From positions 1 through 38,425 of the forward strand of contig NZ_MSXV01000041.1 in assembly GCF_001945395.1 (NCBI RefSeq): a stretch of DNA of 38,425 nt. Direction: 5' to 3'. The DNA comes from Pseudomonas sp. PA15(2017) (GTDB lineage Bacteria; Pseudomonadota; Gammaproteobacteria; Pseudomonadales; Pseudomonadaceae). The first letter of the stretch is position 1. Each line of letters begins with the position of its first letter. Below the pieces are notes generated by a model that saw nothing but the letters and a program-made list of their open reading frames with translations, ran no database searches and was not told where the DNA came from. A program made the position numbers and the translations under genes. Shown here one piece after another: positions 1 to 12,000 of this stretch.

Positions 1-10
1 CTGCTCACCT

Positions 11-32
11 GAAAGGTTGGTCGCGACCTTTC
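11..32. other. Short inverted repeat at the window edge
   Basis: The arms GAAAGGT (11-17) and ACCTTTC (26-32) pair perfectly around an 8-base loop. No gene is visible in positions 1-288 on either strand. The hairpin could belong to the 3' end of a gene left of the window. It has no T-run, so I do not call it a terminator. Confidence 0.35.
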
Positions 33-41
33 GAATCGTAC

Positions 42-73
42 AAAAGCAAACGCCCCGAACAATGTCGGGGCGT
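42..73 (-). terminator. Rho-independent terminator, probably ending the ppk1 transcript
   Basis: A 9-bp perfect stem (ACGCCCCGA at 50-58, TCGGGGCGT at 65-73) closes a 6-base loop. Read on the minus strand, the stem is followed by a T-rich stretch (TTTGCTTTTG), which fits termination of leftward transcription from hemB-ppk1. It lies about 215 bases after the ppk1 stop, so the transcript would carry the structured repeat at 119-259 in its 3' untranslated region. Termination from the plus side is less likely because no T-run follows there. Confidence 0.6.
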
Positions 74-118
74 CTGATGGGATCACTACCTGCATCAGCG
101 ACTTTTCACACGCTCTGA

Positions 119-259
119 GACAGGCCGTGTGAAAACTACTGCGCTCGCTCATGCGGCGTTAAAAACCGACTCAAAATGCTCATTTACAGCTCGTAAACTG
201 CGCTTTTTCGCCGGTTTTTGCCTTGCCTGACCCTCGCTCGCTACGTTCTCACACAGCAT
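119..259. repeat. MITE-like structured repeat, copy 1
   Basis: This stretch begins 30 bases after the ppk1 stop and shares its layout and core with 34950-35107. The core around CTCATTTACAGC and CGTAAACTGCGCTTT is almost identical in both. It has nested inverted repeats. The outer arms are near 124-136 and 244-256 (about 11 of 13 pairs). The inner arms AAAAACCG (161-168) and CGGTTTTT (212-219) are perfect, and a small central hairpin pairs TTTAC (183-187) with GTAAA (193-197). A further 10-bp inverted repeat (103-112 with 126-135) overlaps the left end. No coding potential is seen. Confidence 0.75.
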
Positions 260-288
260 GCAGAGGGCCCGTTTTCCTATCCAGCCGA

Positions 289-2502
289 TCAGCGCGCGGT
301 GATCACCGGTGCGCTGAGCTTCTCCAGCAGGCTGGCTTGCGCGCTGCGCGAGTTCTGGTTGCCGGTTGGCGACAGCCGTACATAGCGGCCATCGGGCTGC
401 AGCACCCAGGCGTGGGTGTTGTCGGTGAGGTACGCCTCCAGCTCCTTCTTGACCCGGGTGATGAGCTTCTTGCCCTCCACTGGGAAGCAGGTCTCCACAC
501 GCTTGTCGAGGTTGCGCTCCATCCAGTCGGCACTGGACAGGTAGATCAGCTCGTCACCGCCATTGAGGAAGTAGTAGACGCGGGTGTGCTCCAGGAAGCG
601 GCCGATGATCGAGCGCACCTGGATGTTGTGCGATACGCCGGGGATGCCTGGGCGCAGGCAGCACATGCCGCGCACCACCAGGTCGATCTTCACGCCGGTC
701 TGGCTGGCCTTGTACAGCGCGCGGATGATCTTGGCATCGGTCAGCGAGTTGAACTTGGCGATGATGTGCGCCGGCTTGCCTTCGGCAGCGCTCGCCGTCT
801 CCTTGGCGATCAGGTCGAGCAGCGTCTTCTTCAAGGTGAAGGGCGCATGCAACAACTTCTTCATGCGCAGCGTCTTGCCCATGCCGATCAGCTGGCTGAA
901 CAGCTTGGAAACGTCCTCGCCCAGCGCCACGTCGGCGGTCAGCAGGCTGTAGTCGGTGTACAGCCGCGCGTTGCCGGCGTGGTAGTTACCGGTACCGAGG
1001 TGCGCGTAACGGCGGATCTCGCCGTTCTCGCGGCGCAGGATCAGCATCATCTTGGAGTGGGTCTTGAAGCCGACCACCCCATAGATCACCACCGCGCCGG
1101 CAGCCTGCAGGCGGCTGGCCAGGGCCAGGTTGGACTCTTCGTCGAACCGCGCGCGCAGTTCGATCACCGCGGTGACTTCCTTGCCGTTGCGCGCAGCTTC
1201 CACCAGCGCATCGACGATCTCCGAGTTGGCGCCCGAGCGGTACAGGGTCTGCTTGATCGCCAGCACGTGGGGATCCTTGGCCGCCTGACGCAGCAGATCC
1301 ACCACGGGGGTGAAGGATTCGAAGGGGTGCAGCAGCAGAATGTCCTGCTTGCTGATCACGTTGAACAGGTTGTCGCTGTTCTGCAAAAGCTTGGGGATCA
1401 CCGGGGTGAACGGCGCGTGCTGCAATTCCGGGTGGCTATCGAGGCCGGTGATGCTGAACAGGCGGGTCAGGTTGACCGGCCCGTTGACCTGATACAGCTC
1501 GCTTTCCGACAGGCCGAATTGCTTGAGCAATTGGTCGGTCAGGTGTTTCGGGCAGCTGTCGACCACTTCCAGGCGCACGGCGTCACCGTAGCGGCGGCTG
1601 AACAGCTCGCCACGCAGGGCGCGGGCCAGGTCTTCGACGTCCTCGGTGTCCACCGACAGGTCGGCGTTACGGGTCAGGCGGAACTGGTAGCAGCCCTTGA
1701 CCTTCATGCCGGGGAACAGATCGTCGGCGTGGGCGTGGATCATCGACGACAGGAACACGTAATTGGCGCCCGGGCCACCGACCTCTTCCGGCACCTTGAT
1801 GATGCGCGGCAGCAGACGCGGCGCCGGGATCACCGCCAGGCCGGAGTCACGACCGAAGGCGTCGACGCCTTCCAGCTCGACGATGAAGTTCAGGCTCTTG
1901 TTGACCAGCAGCGGGAACGGGTGCGTCGGGTCGAGGCCGATCGGGGTGATGATCGGCGCGATCTCGTCACGGAAATAGCGGCGCACCCAGGCCTTGTGCT
2001 TGGTCGTCCAGTAACGGCGACGAATGAAGTTGATGCCGTGCTTGGCCAGCTCGGGGAACAACACGTCGTTGAGGATGGCGTACTGGCGGCCGACCTGCTC
2101 GTGCACCAGCTCGGAAATGCGCGACAGCGCCTGGTGCGGCTGCAGGCCGTCGGCGCCGGCCTGCTCGCGGGCGAAGTTGATCTGCTTCTTCAGGCCGGCG
2201 ACGCGAATCTCGAAGAACTCGTCGAGGTTGCTGGAGAAGATCAGCAGGAACTTCAGGCGTTCCAGCAACGGGTAGGACTCGTCCAGCGCCTGCTCCAGCA
2301 CGCGGATGTTGAACTGCAGCTGCGACAGCTCGCGATGGATGTACAGGCTGCTGTCATCCAGGTTGGCCACGACCACGGGCGCTGCCGCGGTTTCGACTAC
2401 GGGTGTTTCCACGACTGTCTCCACCGGTGCTTCGTCGATCACCGGCAGGCTGAGGGCCGGCGCATCGAGCTGTTCGTTCTCACTGAGTCCTTCGTTGCTC
2501 AT
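289..2502 (-). CDS. ppk1: Polyphosphate kinase (PPK1)
   Basis: This enzyme reversibly moves the terminal phosphate of ATP onto long polyphosphate chains, which serve as phosphate and energy storage and in stress responses. The protein is 737 residues. Its first ~50 residues are a low-complexity, Val/Pro/Glu/Thr-rich extension. The conserved N-terminal domain starts near residue 53 (SLYIHRELS). The histidine expected to carry the phospho-enzyme intermediate is H482 in the KTHSK motif, in the first of two phospholipase-D-like catalytic domains. The ATG start lies 18 bases after the hemB stop with only a weak ribosome binding site, which suggests co-transcription and perhaps coupling with hemB. 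The exopolyphosphatase gene ppx, often beside ppk1 in Pseudomonas, is not in the 288 bases downstream. Confidence 0.97.
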   Translation of the reverse strand: MSNEGLSENEQLDAPALSLPVIDEAPVETVVETPVVETAAAPVVVANLDDSSLYIHRELSQLQFNIRVLEQALDESYPLLERLKFLLIFSSNLDEFFEIRVAGLKKQINFAREQAGADGLQPHQALSRISELVHEQVGRQYAILNDVLFPELAKHGINFIRRRYWTTKHKAWVRRYFRDEIAPIITPIGLDPTHPFPLLVNKSLNFIVELEGVDAFGRDSGLAVIPAPRLLPRIIKVPEEVGGPGANYVFLSSMIHAHADDLFPGMKVKGCYQFRLTRNADLSVDTEDVEDLARALRGELFSRRYGDAVRLEVVDSCPKHLTDQLLKQFGLSESELYQVNGPVNLTRLFSITGLDSHPELQHAPFTPVIPKLLQNSDNLFNVISKQDILLLHPFESFTPVVDLLRQAAKDPHVLAIKQTLYRSGANSEIVDALVEAARNGKEVTAVIELRARFDEESNLALASRLQAAGAVVIYGVVGFKTHSKMMLILRRENGEIRRYAHLGTGNYHAGNARLYTDYSLLTADVALGEDVSKLFSQLIGMGKTLRMKKLLHAPFTLKKTLLDLIAKETASAAEGKPAHIIAKFNSLTDAKIIRALYKASQTGVKIDLVVRGMCCLRPGIPGVSHNIQVRSIIGRFLEHTRVYYFLNGGDELIYLSSADWMERNLDKRVETCFPVEGKKLITRVKKELEAYLTDNTHAWVLQPDGRYVRLSPTGNQNSRSAQASLLEKLSAPVITAR

Positions 2503-2520
2503 TGAATTACCCTGGAGGGG

Positions 2521-3588
<1,068 letters not shown>

Positions 3589-3793
3589 TTATGACTAAAT
3601 GATGACGACCACAACGAATACTGCGACGGTGCGTCGCAGCCAATAAGGCACATCGCAATGCGCAAAAGCTCGCCGAACCCCGTCTGCATGAACATCACAG
3701 GGGCCGGCGGATATTTCACAGGTTTTCGACAAATGCTGTTTTAGAGTGTCGAACGGCGTAGCCTTGCCTCCCCATTTTCTACGGTCATCTGTA

Positions 3794-4345
3794 ATGCTGG
3801 AAAATCTGCTGCAGCACTTCGGTTATCCGGCCCTGGCGCTGGGTACCTTTCTCGAGGGCGAAATGTCGCTGCTGCTGGCGGCCTACCTGGCATTGCGCGG
3901 CATCCTGCAGATCGAGCTGGTGATGCTGTTCGCCTTCATCGGCACCTATGCCAGCGACCAGCTGTGGTTCCACCTGGGCCGCCGCCATGGCCGGCGGATA
4001 CTCGAACGCCGGCCGAAGTGGCAGGCGCTGAGCGACAAGGCCCTGGTGTACCTGCGCCGCCACCCGGACCTGTGGGTGCTGGGCTTTCGCTTCTTCTATG
4101 GCATGCGCACGGTGATGCCGCTGGCCATCGGCATTTCCGGCTATCCGCGACGCCGTTATGTGATTCTCGACGCCATTGGTGCGGCCATCTGGGCCATCGC
4201 GCTCGGCACCCTGGCCTACAAACTCGGCCGCGCGCTGGAGGGGTTGCTCGGTGAGTTGCACCAGGTGCAGTTCTACTTGTTCGGCGCCCTGCTGGTCATT
4301 GGCCTCGGCGTCTGGTTGTACCGTCGTAGACAGCGCGAGAGCTAG
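3794..4345 (+). CDS. DedA-family inner-membrane protein
   Basis: DedA/SNARE-associated proteins are small polytopic inner-membrane proteins linked to envelope lipid recycling and membrane homeostasis; the exact substrate here cannot be read from sequence. From the ATG at 3794 the protein is 183 residues. It shows the family opening (MLENLLQHFGYPALALG followed by an FLEGE motif), the internal motif FFYGMRTVMPLAIGISG with its conserved arginine and proline, and a C-terminal membrane segment that ends in basic residues. A GTG 48 bases upstream (3746) would add 16 residues, but they do not resemble the family, so I prefer 3794 although its ribosome binding site is weak. Confidence 0.85.
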   Translation: MLENLLQHFGYPALALGTFLEGEMSLLLAAYLALRGILQIELVMLFAFIGTYASDQLWFHLGRRHGRRILERRPKWQALSDKALVYLRRHPDLWVLGFRFFYGMRTVMPLAIGISGYPRRRYVILDAIGAAIWAIALGTLAYKLGRALEGLLGELHQVQFYLFGALLVIGLGVWLYRRRQRES

Positions 4346-4361
4346 CCGACAGTGGCTTGAC

Positions 4362-4413
4362 GAACGTGCCGAGACGTTCAAAAGGCTGTAACAATTGGCT
4401 GACTGGCCAGTCA
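4362..4413. promoter_or_regulatory. Two palindromes upstream of elbB, candidate operator
   Basis: Two dyad-symmetric sites sit in the 147-base gap before elbB. One is GAACGT-N6-ACGTTC (4362-4379). The other is the uninterrupted 14-bp palindrome TGACTGGCCAGTCA (4400-4413). A TATCAT sequence overlapping its right edge (4414-4419) could be a -10 box. Palindromes of this size are typical of dimeric repressors such as the TetR family. No regulator gene lies alongside. Confidence 0.45.
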
Positions 4414-4492
4414 TATCATCAAGCAGGTTTTTTCCAAGCGAGCGCCTCGCTCCAGTGCCGCGCGAGGCTCGCCCTTCATCAGGAGTTGGTCG

Positions 4493-5152
4493 ATGAACAA
4501 GAAAGTTGCAGTGATCCTTTCCGGTTGTGGCGTCTACGACGGCTCGGAGATCCACGAGAGCGTCATCACCTTGCTGCGCCTCGATCAGCGTGGCGCCCAG
4601 ATACAATGCTTCGCGCCCGATATCGACCAGGCCCACGTGATCAACCACCTCAAGGGCGAGGAAATGCAGCCGGCCCGCAACGTGCTGGTGGAATCGGCCC
4701 GCATCGCCCGCGGCAACATCAAGGACGTGCGCGAACTGCGTGCCGACGACTTCGATGCGCTGATCGTGCCGGGCGGCTTCGGCGCCGCCAAGAACCTCTG
4801 CGACTTCGCAGGCAAGGGCGCCGATTGCACCGTGCAGGCTGACGTACTGGCCGCTGCGCAATCCTTCGTCAGCGCCGCCAAGCCGGTCGGCCTGATCTGC
4901 ATCGCCCCGGCCATGGCCGCGCGCATCTTCGGCGCCGGCGTGACCTGCACCATCGGCACCGACGCCGAGACCGCCGCCGCCCTGACGCAAATGGGCGCCG
5001 AGCACGTGGACTGCCATGTCGAGGACATCGTCGAAGACACCGAGCGCAAGCTGGTGACCACCCCGGCCTACATGCTCGCCAAGTCCATCGCCGAAGCGGC
5101 CTCGGGCATCAACAAGCTGGTCGATCGCGTGCTGGAAATGACCCACGAGTGA
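4493..5152 (+). CDS. elbB: ElbB, DJ-1/PfpI-superfamily glyoxalase-like protein
   Basis: ElbB is a class I glutamine amidotransferase-like protein of the DJ-1/PfpI superfamily. The Escherichia coli homologue was first linked to isoprenoid synthesis and later reported to have weak glyoxalase activity; its true role is unsettled. This 219-residue protein has the family opening (KKVAVILSGCGVYDGSEIHE), the nucleophile-elbow cysteine C136 in GLICIAPAM, and the glycine-rich stretch IVPGGFGAAKNLC near residue 91. The ATG is preceded by an AGGAG site. It is the only gene between DedA and the convergent yaiI gene and seems to have its own promoter region with palindromic sites. Confidence 0.92.
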   Translation: MNKKVAVILSGCGVYDGSEIHESVITLLRLDQRGAQIQCFAPDIDQAHVINHLKGEEMQPARNVLVESARIARGNIKDVRELRADDFDALIVPGGFGAAKNLCDFAGKGADCTVQADVLAAAQSFVSAAKPVGLICIAPAMAARIFGAGVTCTIGTDAETAAALTQMGAEHVDCHVEDIVEDTERKLVTTPAYMLAKSIAEAASGINKLVDRVLEMTHE

Positions 5153-5194
5153 CGACCAGCTGCGCGTCGGCTCTGCAAGCTCGTCAGCGAAACC

Positions 5195-5647
5195 TCAACC
5201 GCGCGACAGGCGCGTCAGCAAGCGATCCAGGGAGTTGGCGAACGCCTGGCGATCCTTGTCGCCATAGGTCGCCTGTCCACCGCCGACCTGCCCTTGCTCA
5301 CGCAGGTCGGTGAACAGGTTACGTACCGCCAGGCGCTCACCCATATTGCGCTCGTCGAACTCCCGGCCGCGGGGATCCAGCGCCAACACGCCCTTCTTCA
5401 CCAGGCGATCGGCGAGCGGCACGTCGCTGCAGATCACCAGCTCGCCCGGTACGGCATGCTCCACCAGGTAATCATCGGCCGCATCGGGGCCGCTGGGCAC
5501 CACGATCAGCTTCACGCAGGCGAAGTTGGGGCGCGCCACCGCCTGACCGGCGACCAGCACCACCTCGAAGTGACGCTTGAGGGCGAACTTGACCACCTGA
5601 TCGCGAGCCAGCCGGGGGCAGGCGTCGGCATCGATCCAGACACGCAT
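5195..5647 (-). CDS. YaiI/YqxD family protein (UPF0178, DUF188)
   Basis: This is a 150-residue conserved protein of unproven function whose fold is related to PIN-type nucleases. The opening MRVWIDADACPRLARDQ, with its DADAC motif, is the family signature, and further conserved acidic residues lie in VPSGPDAADDYL and CSDVPLADRL. The reading frame stays open far upstream, but the ATG at 5647 matches the family start. It lies two bases after the LysE-family stop, so the two are probably translated together. The longer reading would overlap the LysE gene completely and is not real. Confidence 0.9.
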   Translation of the reverse strand: MRVWIDADACPRLARDQVVKFALKRHFEVVLVAGQAVARPNFACVKLIVVPSGPDAADDYLVEHAVPGELVICSDVPLADRLVKKGVLALDPRGREFDERNMGERLAVRNLFTDLREQGQVGGGQATYGDKDRQAFANSLDRLLTRLSRG

Positions 5648-5649
5648 GC

Positions 5650-6279
5650 TCAAACGGGAGCGCGGCGCACGGTGGCCAGCAGCGCTGCTGCACCTATGAA
5701 CAGCGCACCAAAGCTGCGGTTCATGATGCGCTGCTGACGCGGCGTGCGCAGCAGGCGCAGCACGCGCACCGCCAGGCCGGTGTAGCCGGCCATGACGATC
5801 AGGTCGACGGTCACCATGGTCACGCCAATGACCAGGTACTGCTCGGTCAGCGGCGCATGGGGATTGATGAACTGCGGCAGCACCGCGAGCATGAAGACGA
5901 TGGCCTTGGGGTTGCCGAAGTTGACCAGAAAGCCGCGCAGCACCAGGCTCAGCGGCCGGCCGATGGGGCGCTCGCCCGTGACGGTCATGTCGGCGGGCAC
6001 GGCGCACCACTGGCGCCAGCCCAGGTACACCAGGTAGGCCACGCCGAACCACTTGATCAGGCTGAAGGCCAGGGCCGAGGTGGCCAGCACCGCGCCGACG
6101 CCCGCCGCGACGATGGCGATCTGCAGCGCCAGGCCCAGCTGCAGGCCCAGGGCGTTCCAGTAGCCGCGCCAGAAGCCGTATTGCAAGCCCGCCGACATCG
6201 AGGCGATGGCCCCGACGCCCGGCGACAGGCTGATCAGCCAACAGGCGACGAAGAAAGCGAGCCAGGTTTCCAGAGCCAT
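5650..6279 (-). CDS. LysE/RhtB-family amino-acid exporter
   Basis: Proteins of this family export amino acids or their derivatives across the inner membrane. The 209-residue protein has about six hydrophobic segments. Its N-terminus includes the typical SPGVGAIASMSAGLQYG motif, in which proline and glycine follow the first helix, and a central FGNPKAIVFMLAVLPQF motif also marks the family. A GAGGT ribosome binding site precedes the ATG. It follows the MscS-like gene after 128 bases and is tightly linked to the downstream YaiI-family gene. The exported substrate cannot be deduced. Confidence 0.9.
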   Translation of the reverse strand: MALETWLAFFVACWLISLSPGVGAIASMSAGLQYGFWRGYWNALGLQLGLALQIAIVAAGVGAVLATSALAFSLIKWFGVAYLVYLGWRQWCAVPADMTVTGERPIGRPLSLVLRGFLVNFGNPKAIVFMLAVLPQFINPHAPLTEQYLVIGVTMVTVDLIVMAGYTGLAVRVLRLLRTPRQQRIMNRSFGALFIGAAALLATVRRAPV

Positions 6280-6378
6280 GGTGGCGACCTCGGTAAGGGG
6301 TTATCGAAACGTCGAAACTACCTGAATTGCCGTCATGGCGTCAGGGGTCGCGAAAGCTCTTTCATAGGTGGCGCACAG

Positions 6379-6394
6379 GGCTTTCGAGAAAGCC
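6379..6394 (-). terminator. Hairpin after the MscS-like gene, possible weak terminator
   Basis: The arms GGCTTTC and GAAAGCC pair perfectly across a two-base centre, starting 14 bases after the stop of the MscS-like gene. No run of T follows on the minus strand, so it may be an mRNA-stabilising hairpin and not a true terminator. Confidence 0.35.
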
Positions 6395-6407
6395 GCGGCG
6401 CCTCGGA

Positions 6408-6991
6408 TCAGGATTCGATCTTGCGCGCCGTCGGCAGCTCGCCGTTGCGCCAGCGGCGTACCGCTTTCTGGAAGAACAGGCTGTTGGGAATCTGCAGCCA
6501 GGTGCCCGGCGCATCGCCGGTCAGGTCTTCCAGGGTGGTGTAGAACAGGTTGATGGCCAGCACCCGGCCGCGCACGCCCGGCTTGTCGGCGCTTTCCAGC
6601 ACCTCCACGCAGTCGCCGATGCGAAATGGCCCGAGGGCGAAGATCAGCAGCGTGCAGAACATGTTGGACAGCACGCTCCAGATCGCGAAGAAGGCGATCG
6701 CCGCCACCGCCACGAAACCGGTCAGCGCGCCCCACAGCACCTGGGCGGAGACGCCGAGGCGCTCGAGCACCAGCATGATGGCGCTACCGAGGATCAGCCA
6801 GCGGGTCAGGCCACGCAACGGCATCAGCAGCTCCGGCGGCAACTGTGGGTAACGCTGGCCCAGGCGGGTGATGCCGCGGGTGAGAATGCGCTGGGCGACC
6901 CACGCCAGGATGAGGATCAGCAGCACCTGGCCGGCGCGCATCAGCGGCTGGCTCCAGGATACCAGCCAGGCCCAATCGATCAGCTCCAGGT

Positions 6992-6995
<4 letters not shown>
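6408..6995 (-). CDS. Small MscS-family mechanosensitive channel protein
   Basis: MscS-type proteins form membrane channels that open under tension to release solutes. This one is 195 residues, shorter than the 286 of E. coli MscS. It has three hydrophobic segments (roughly residues 17-40, 65-85 and 87-125), followed by the beta domain with FRIGDCVEV and the conserved end of that domain, QIPNSLFFQKAVRRW. The C-terminal cytoplasmic vestibule domain is largely missing. The start appears to be TTG, overlapping the TGA of the ABC-F gene as TTGA. A GGAGG ribosome binding site lies seven bases upstream inside that gene, which supports the unusual start and implies translational coupling. Confidence 0.88.
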
Positions 6996-8905
<1,910 letters not shown>

Positions 8906-8954
8906 AATGGCGGCGGATTCTACCAGAGTCCCTCGCCACATACTCGGAGCACGC

Positions 8955-9401
8955 ATGAGCGCTGACCTGTGGACCTTCGCCACCACCCTCTACGCCCGTC
9001 CAGGCGTGGAAGCCGCCTGCCTGGAGCTGCAGGCCGCCGGCGCCGATGTCTGCCTGGTGCTGTGCGGGCTGTGGCTGGACAGCCGTGGCGTGGCCCATGA
9101 CCCGGAACGCGAAGCCCAGCTGCGCGCCCTGGCCACCACCTGGCAGCACGGGGTGGTGGCGCCGCTGAGGGCCCTGCGCCAGGGCTGGCGCGACGCGGCA
9201 GCCGACGATGCGGCGCTGGCCGCCCTGCGCCAACGGCTCAAGCAGCTCGAACTCGATGCAGAACGCACCCAGCTCGAGCGCCTGCAAGGGCTGAGCAGCG
9301 CCTGGCCGGCGGACGAGCCGGCACAACGAACCTGGCTGGATGCGCTGGCCGTGGCCGGTGGTGCCCGCGAACGACTGCGGACTGCGGCCAACGCTGGATA
9401 G
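8955..9401 (+). CDS. TIGR02444 family protein of unknown function
   Basis: This 148-residue protein matches the proteobacterial TIGR02444 family by its opening (SADLWTFATTLYARPGVEAAC) and its QAAGADVCLVLCGLWL segment. No enzymatic motif is visible. It is Ala/Leu/Arg-rich and probably all helical and cytoplasmic. I chose the ATG at 8955 because it begins the family-like sequence; an earlier in-frame start at 8907 would run into the divergent yheS start. The gap to yheS is only 49 bases, so the two divergent promoters must overlap. Confidence 0.82.
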   Translation: MSADLWTFATTLYARPGVEAACLELQAAGADVCLVLCGLWLDSRGVAHDPEREAQLRALATTWQHGVVAPLRALRQGWRDAAADDAALAALRQRLKQLELDAERTQLERLQGLSSAWPADEPAQRTWLDALAVAGGARERLRTAANAG

Positions 9402-9491
9402 CCCGACTACCGCCGGGCACGTGCAGCGAGCGGCAACGCCGACGGGCTTTCGATGGCCTGCTAGGATGGCGGCCAGGACGATGGAGATCCC

Positions 9492-11813
9492 ATGCCGCGC
9501 ACCACCCGCCACCTCACCCTCGCCAATGGCCTGCAGCTGAACCTGCGCCACGCGCCGCACCTCAAGCGCAGCGCCGCGGCCCTGCGTATCCATGCCGGCA
9601 GCCACGATGCGCCGGCACGCTGGCCAGGGCTGGCGCATTTCCTGGAACACCTGCTGTTCCTCGGCACCACGCGCTTTCCGCTGGGGGACGGACTGATGCG
9701 TCACGTCCAACGCCTGGGTGGTGAGGTCAACGCCAGTACCGCGGAACGCCACACCGATTTCTTCTGCGAGGTGCCGCCTGGTGCCCTGGATGGCGCGCTG
9801 CTGCGGCTGTGCGACATGCTCGCCGCCCCGCTGTTGGATCTCGAGCGCCAGCGCCGCGAGCGTGATGTGATCCACGCCGAGTTCATCGCCTGGTCACGGG
9901 ACCATCAGGCGCAGCGGCGCTTCGCCCTGCTGCAGGCGGTCTCGCCACGCCATCCGTTGAGCGGCTTCCAGGCCGGCAATCGCTACAGCCTGCCGCTGCA
10001 GGCCGCTACGTTTCAACAAGCCCTGCGGGATTACCACCAGCGCTTCTACCAGGCCGGGCAGATCACCCTGAGCCTCGCCGGGCCCCAGTCGCTGGCCGAG
10101 CTGGAGCAGTTGGGGCGCCGCCACGCGGCGCTTTTCGCCTCTGGCAGCCGCCAGCCACATGGCGCCCCGGTGCCTCTGCTCGACGGCCCGTTGCGCCTGC
10201 GCGAGGCACGCGCGCCCCACTGCGACCTGCTGTTCGCCCACGAGGCCCTGCCGGCGGGTGCTCCGCAGGCACTGGACCTGCTGCTCGGCCTCCTGCGTGA
10301 CAGCCGGCCGGGCGGCTGGCTGGCCGAGCTGCGCCAGCGCGGCTGGCTGCAGGGCTACTCCGCCCAGCCGCTGTATGCCCATGCCGGCCAGCTGTTGTGG
10401 CACATCGAGCTGCAATTGACCGACACGGCCTGCCCGAGCCGGATACAGACACTGCTGCATGGCTGGCTGGGGTTTATCCGCCGGCAGGACCGCCAGCAAC
10501 TCAACGCCGGCTTCGGCCGCCTGCAAGGACACCGTGAGTTGGCCGCCAGCGCCCTGCAACTGGCCCGTCGCGACAGTGCCGGGCAACCGTTCCGAGAGCT
10601 CGACCGCCACGGCCTGGAGGCCCTGGATGCCCTGCTCGATGACCTGCCTCGGTGCGATCAGGGCAACTGGCGACTGCCCGCGGAGGAGCCCCTGCTGGCA
10701 GCGCCGCCCGCACACCATGCGCCGCTACCGGCCAGCCTGCTAATCGACCACAGCTTGCCGGCCTGCCGGCAGTTCGCCGCCATTTACCTGCGCTGGCGTA
10801 TCGACTCGGCCCTGCGCCGGCGCTTCCAGGTGATTGTCGAGCGCGCCCTGAGCACGCTGCGCGAACGTGCAGAACAGGCTGCGCTGCACCTGGCGTTCAC
10901 CGCCAGTGGCGCCTATTGGCAGTTGCAGATCACCGGCCACCCCGACGCCGTGATCCACGCCACCGGCGAGGCCCTCGAGCACCTGCGCGGCCCCGCCCGT
11001 GAACACTGGTACGCAGCCAGTGACGAAACGCCCGCGCCCATTCCGATCCGCGCCCTGCTGCTGGCGCTGCCCGAAGCCCTGCACGCCGACGCAGGCACGC
11101 CCGAACCTGCCTGCATTCTTGACCAGGCTCTGCTCGATGGTCTCTGGCAGCACGCCCGCTGGCACGGCCTGGCGCTGGGTTTCGACGCTACCCGGCACGG
11201 TGCGCTCGGGGCGTCGCTGCGCGGCATCATGGGCCAGGCGGACTCCCCGCGGGCAGCAAGCAGCCAGGCCGGTCGCCGCTGGCGACCGGTGCGCACAGCA
11301 GGCTGCGAAGCCGCGCTGCTGCTGTTCTGCCCGCTGCCGGCGCGGCTGGAGGCTGCCGGCCGCGTACTCGCTCAGTTGTTGCAAGGGCCGGTCTACCAGC
11401 GGCTGCGCGTCGAGCTACAGCTAGGCTATGCGGTGTTCAGCGGCTTTCGTCAGGTGGCTGGGTACGGCGGGCTGCTGTTTGGCGTGCAAGCCCCACATGC
11501 CGGCCATGGAGAACTGCTCGACCACCTGCTGACGCTACTTGCAGAGGGCGTACGCCTCGACCCGCTGGCTCGCCAGCAACTGGCCGAGCAGTTCGACGAG
11601 CCGGCCATGAGCAATGCTGCGGTGGCCGAATGGGCCTGGCAAACCTGGCTGACTGGCGAGGCCCCGGCACTGCCCCGGCTGCGTGGTGCCATCCTCGAGG
11701 TTGGCCAGGAACACCTCGATGCCTTGCTGCACCAGGTGCTCGATGCCCAGCACGGCTGGCTGTGCCTGGCCAACCAGGCCACCGCGCCCGACCGCTGGCC
11801 GTGGGCATCCTGA
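9492..11813 (+). CDS. pqqF: PqqF, M16-family zinc protease of PQQ biosynthesis
   Basis: PqqF is an insulinase-like protease. In the PQQ pathway it is proposed to cut the modified PqqA peptide and free the cross-linked Glu-Tyr unit. The 773-residue protein has the inverted zinc motif HXXEH as HFLEH (H49, E52, H53) and a downstream glutamate, E130, at the usual 76-residue spacing. The second half lacks a zinc motif, as is normal for the non-catalytic M16 repeat. A GGAG ribosome binding site precedes the ATG. Its place just before pqqA matches the P. putida and P. fluorescens type of cluster and differs from P. aeruginosa, where pqqF is elsewhere. Confidence 0.93.
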   Translation: MPRTTRHLTLANGLQLNLRHAPHLKRSAAALRIHAGSHDAPARWPGLAHFLEHLLFLGTTRFPLGDGLMRHVQRLGGEVNASTAERHTDFFCEVPPGALDGALLRLCDMLAAPLLDLERQRRERDVIHAEFIAWSRDHQAQRRFALLQAVSPRHPLSGFQAGNRYSLPLQAATFQQALRDYHQRFYQAGQITLSLAGPQSLAELEQLGRRHAALFASGSRQPHGAPVPLLDGPLRLREARAPHCDLLFAHEALPAGAPQALDLLLGLLRDSRPGGWLAELRQRGWLQGYSAQPLYAHAGQLLWHIELQLTDTACPSRIQTLLHGWLGFIRRQDRQQLNAGFGRLQGHRELAASALQLARRDSAGQPFRELDRHGLEALDALLDDLPRCDQGNWRLPAEEPLLAAPPAHHAPLPASLLIDHSLPACRQFAAIYLRWRIDSALRRRFQVIVERALSTLRERAEQAALHLAFTASGAYWQLQITGHPDAVIHATGEALEHLRGPAREHWYAASDETPAPIPIRALLLALPEALHADAGTPEPACILDQALLDGLWQHARWHGLALGFDATRHGALGASLRGIMGQADSPRAASSQAGRRWRPVRTAGCEAALLLFCPLPARLEAAGRVLAQLLQGPVYQRLRVELQLGYAVFSGFRQVAGYGGLLFGVQAPHAGHGELLDHLLTLLAEGVRLDPLARQQLAEQFDEPAMSNAAVAEWAWQTWLTGEAPALPRLRGAILEVGQEHLDALLHQVLDAQHGWLCLANQATAPDRWPWAS

Positions 11814-12000
11814 GCCGCCATTGCCGCGGCTACAGGCCTCTGCAAGATTCTGCAACCATCGTCAGGTGGAACCTCCCAGTGCGGATGGCGCCAAATAGGG
11901 AGCCGGAGCCCGCCAGCCCGATCCGCAAGGAACAAAGCCAGGCGGCGCCAGCCTGCATGCCCTGACCTGTGTCTCGGCCCCAACCGGAAGGAGCAACGCC

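Noticed and set aside
223..2505. A 760-codon open frame antisense to ppk1
   Set aside because: It is a mirror of ppk1 codon usage in GC-rich DNA, with low-complexity Gln/Val/Gly/His-rich translation and no family-like sequence.
3785..5146. A 453-codon open frame antisense to the DedA gene and elbB
   Set aside because: It runs across two well-supported genes and their intergenic region, with no recognisable domain.
5648..6241. Long N-terminal extension of the YaiI-family gene
   Set aside because: The extension is the LysE gene read in another frame; family similarity begins only at the ATG at 5647.
9402..9491. Possible terminator after the TIGR02444 gene
   Set aside because: GCCCG/CGGGC pairs are present but there is no T-run, and several alternative pairings compete; too weak to call.
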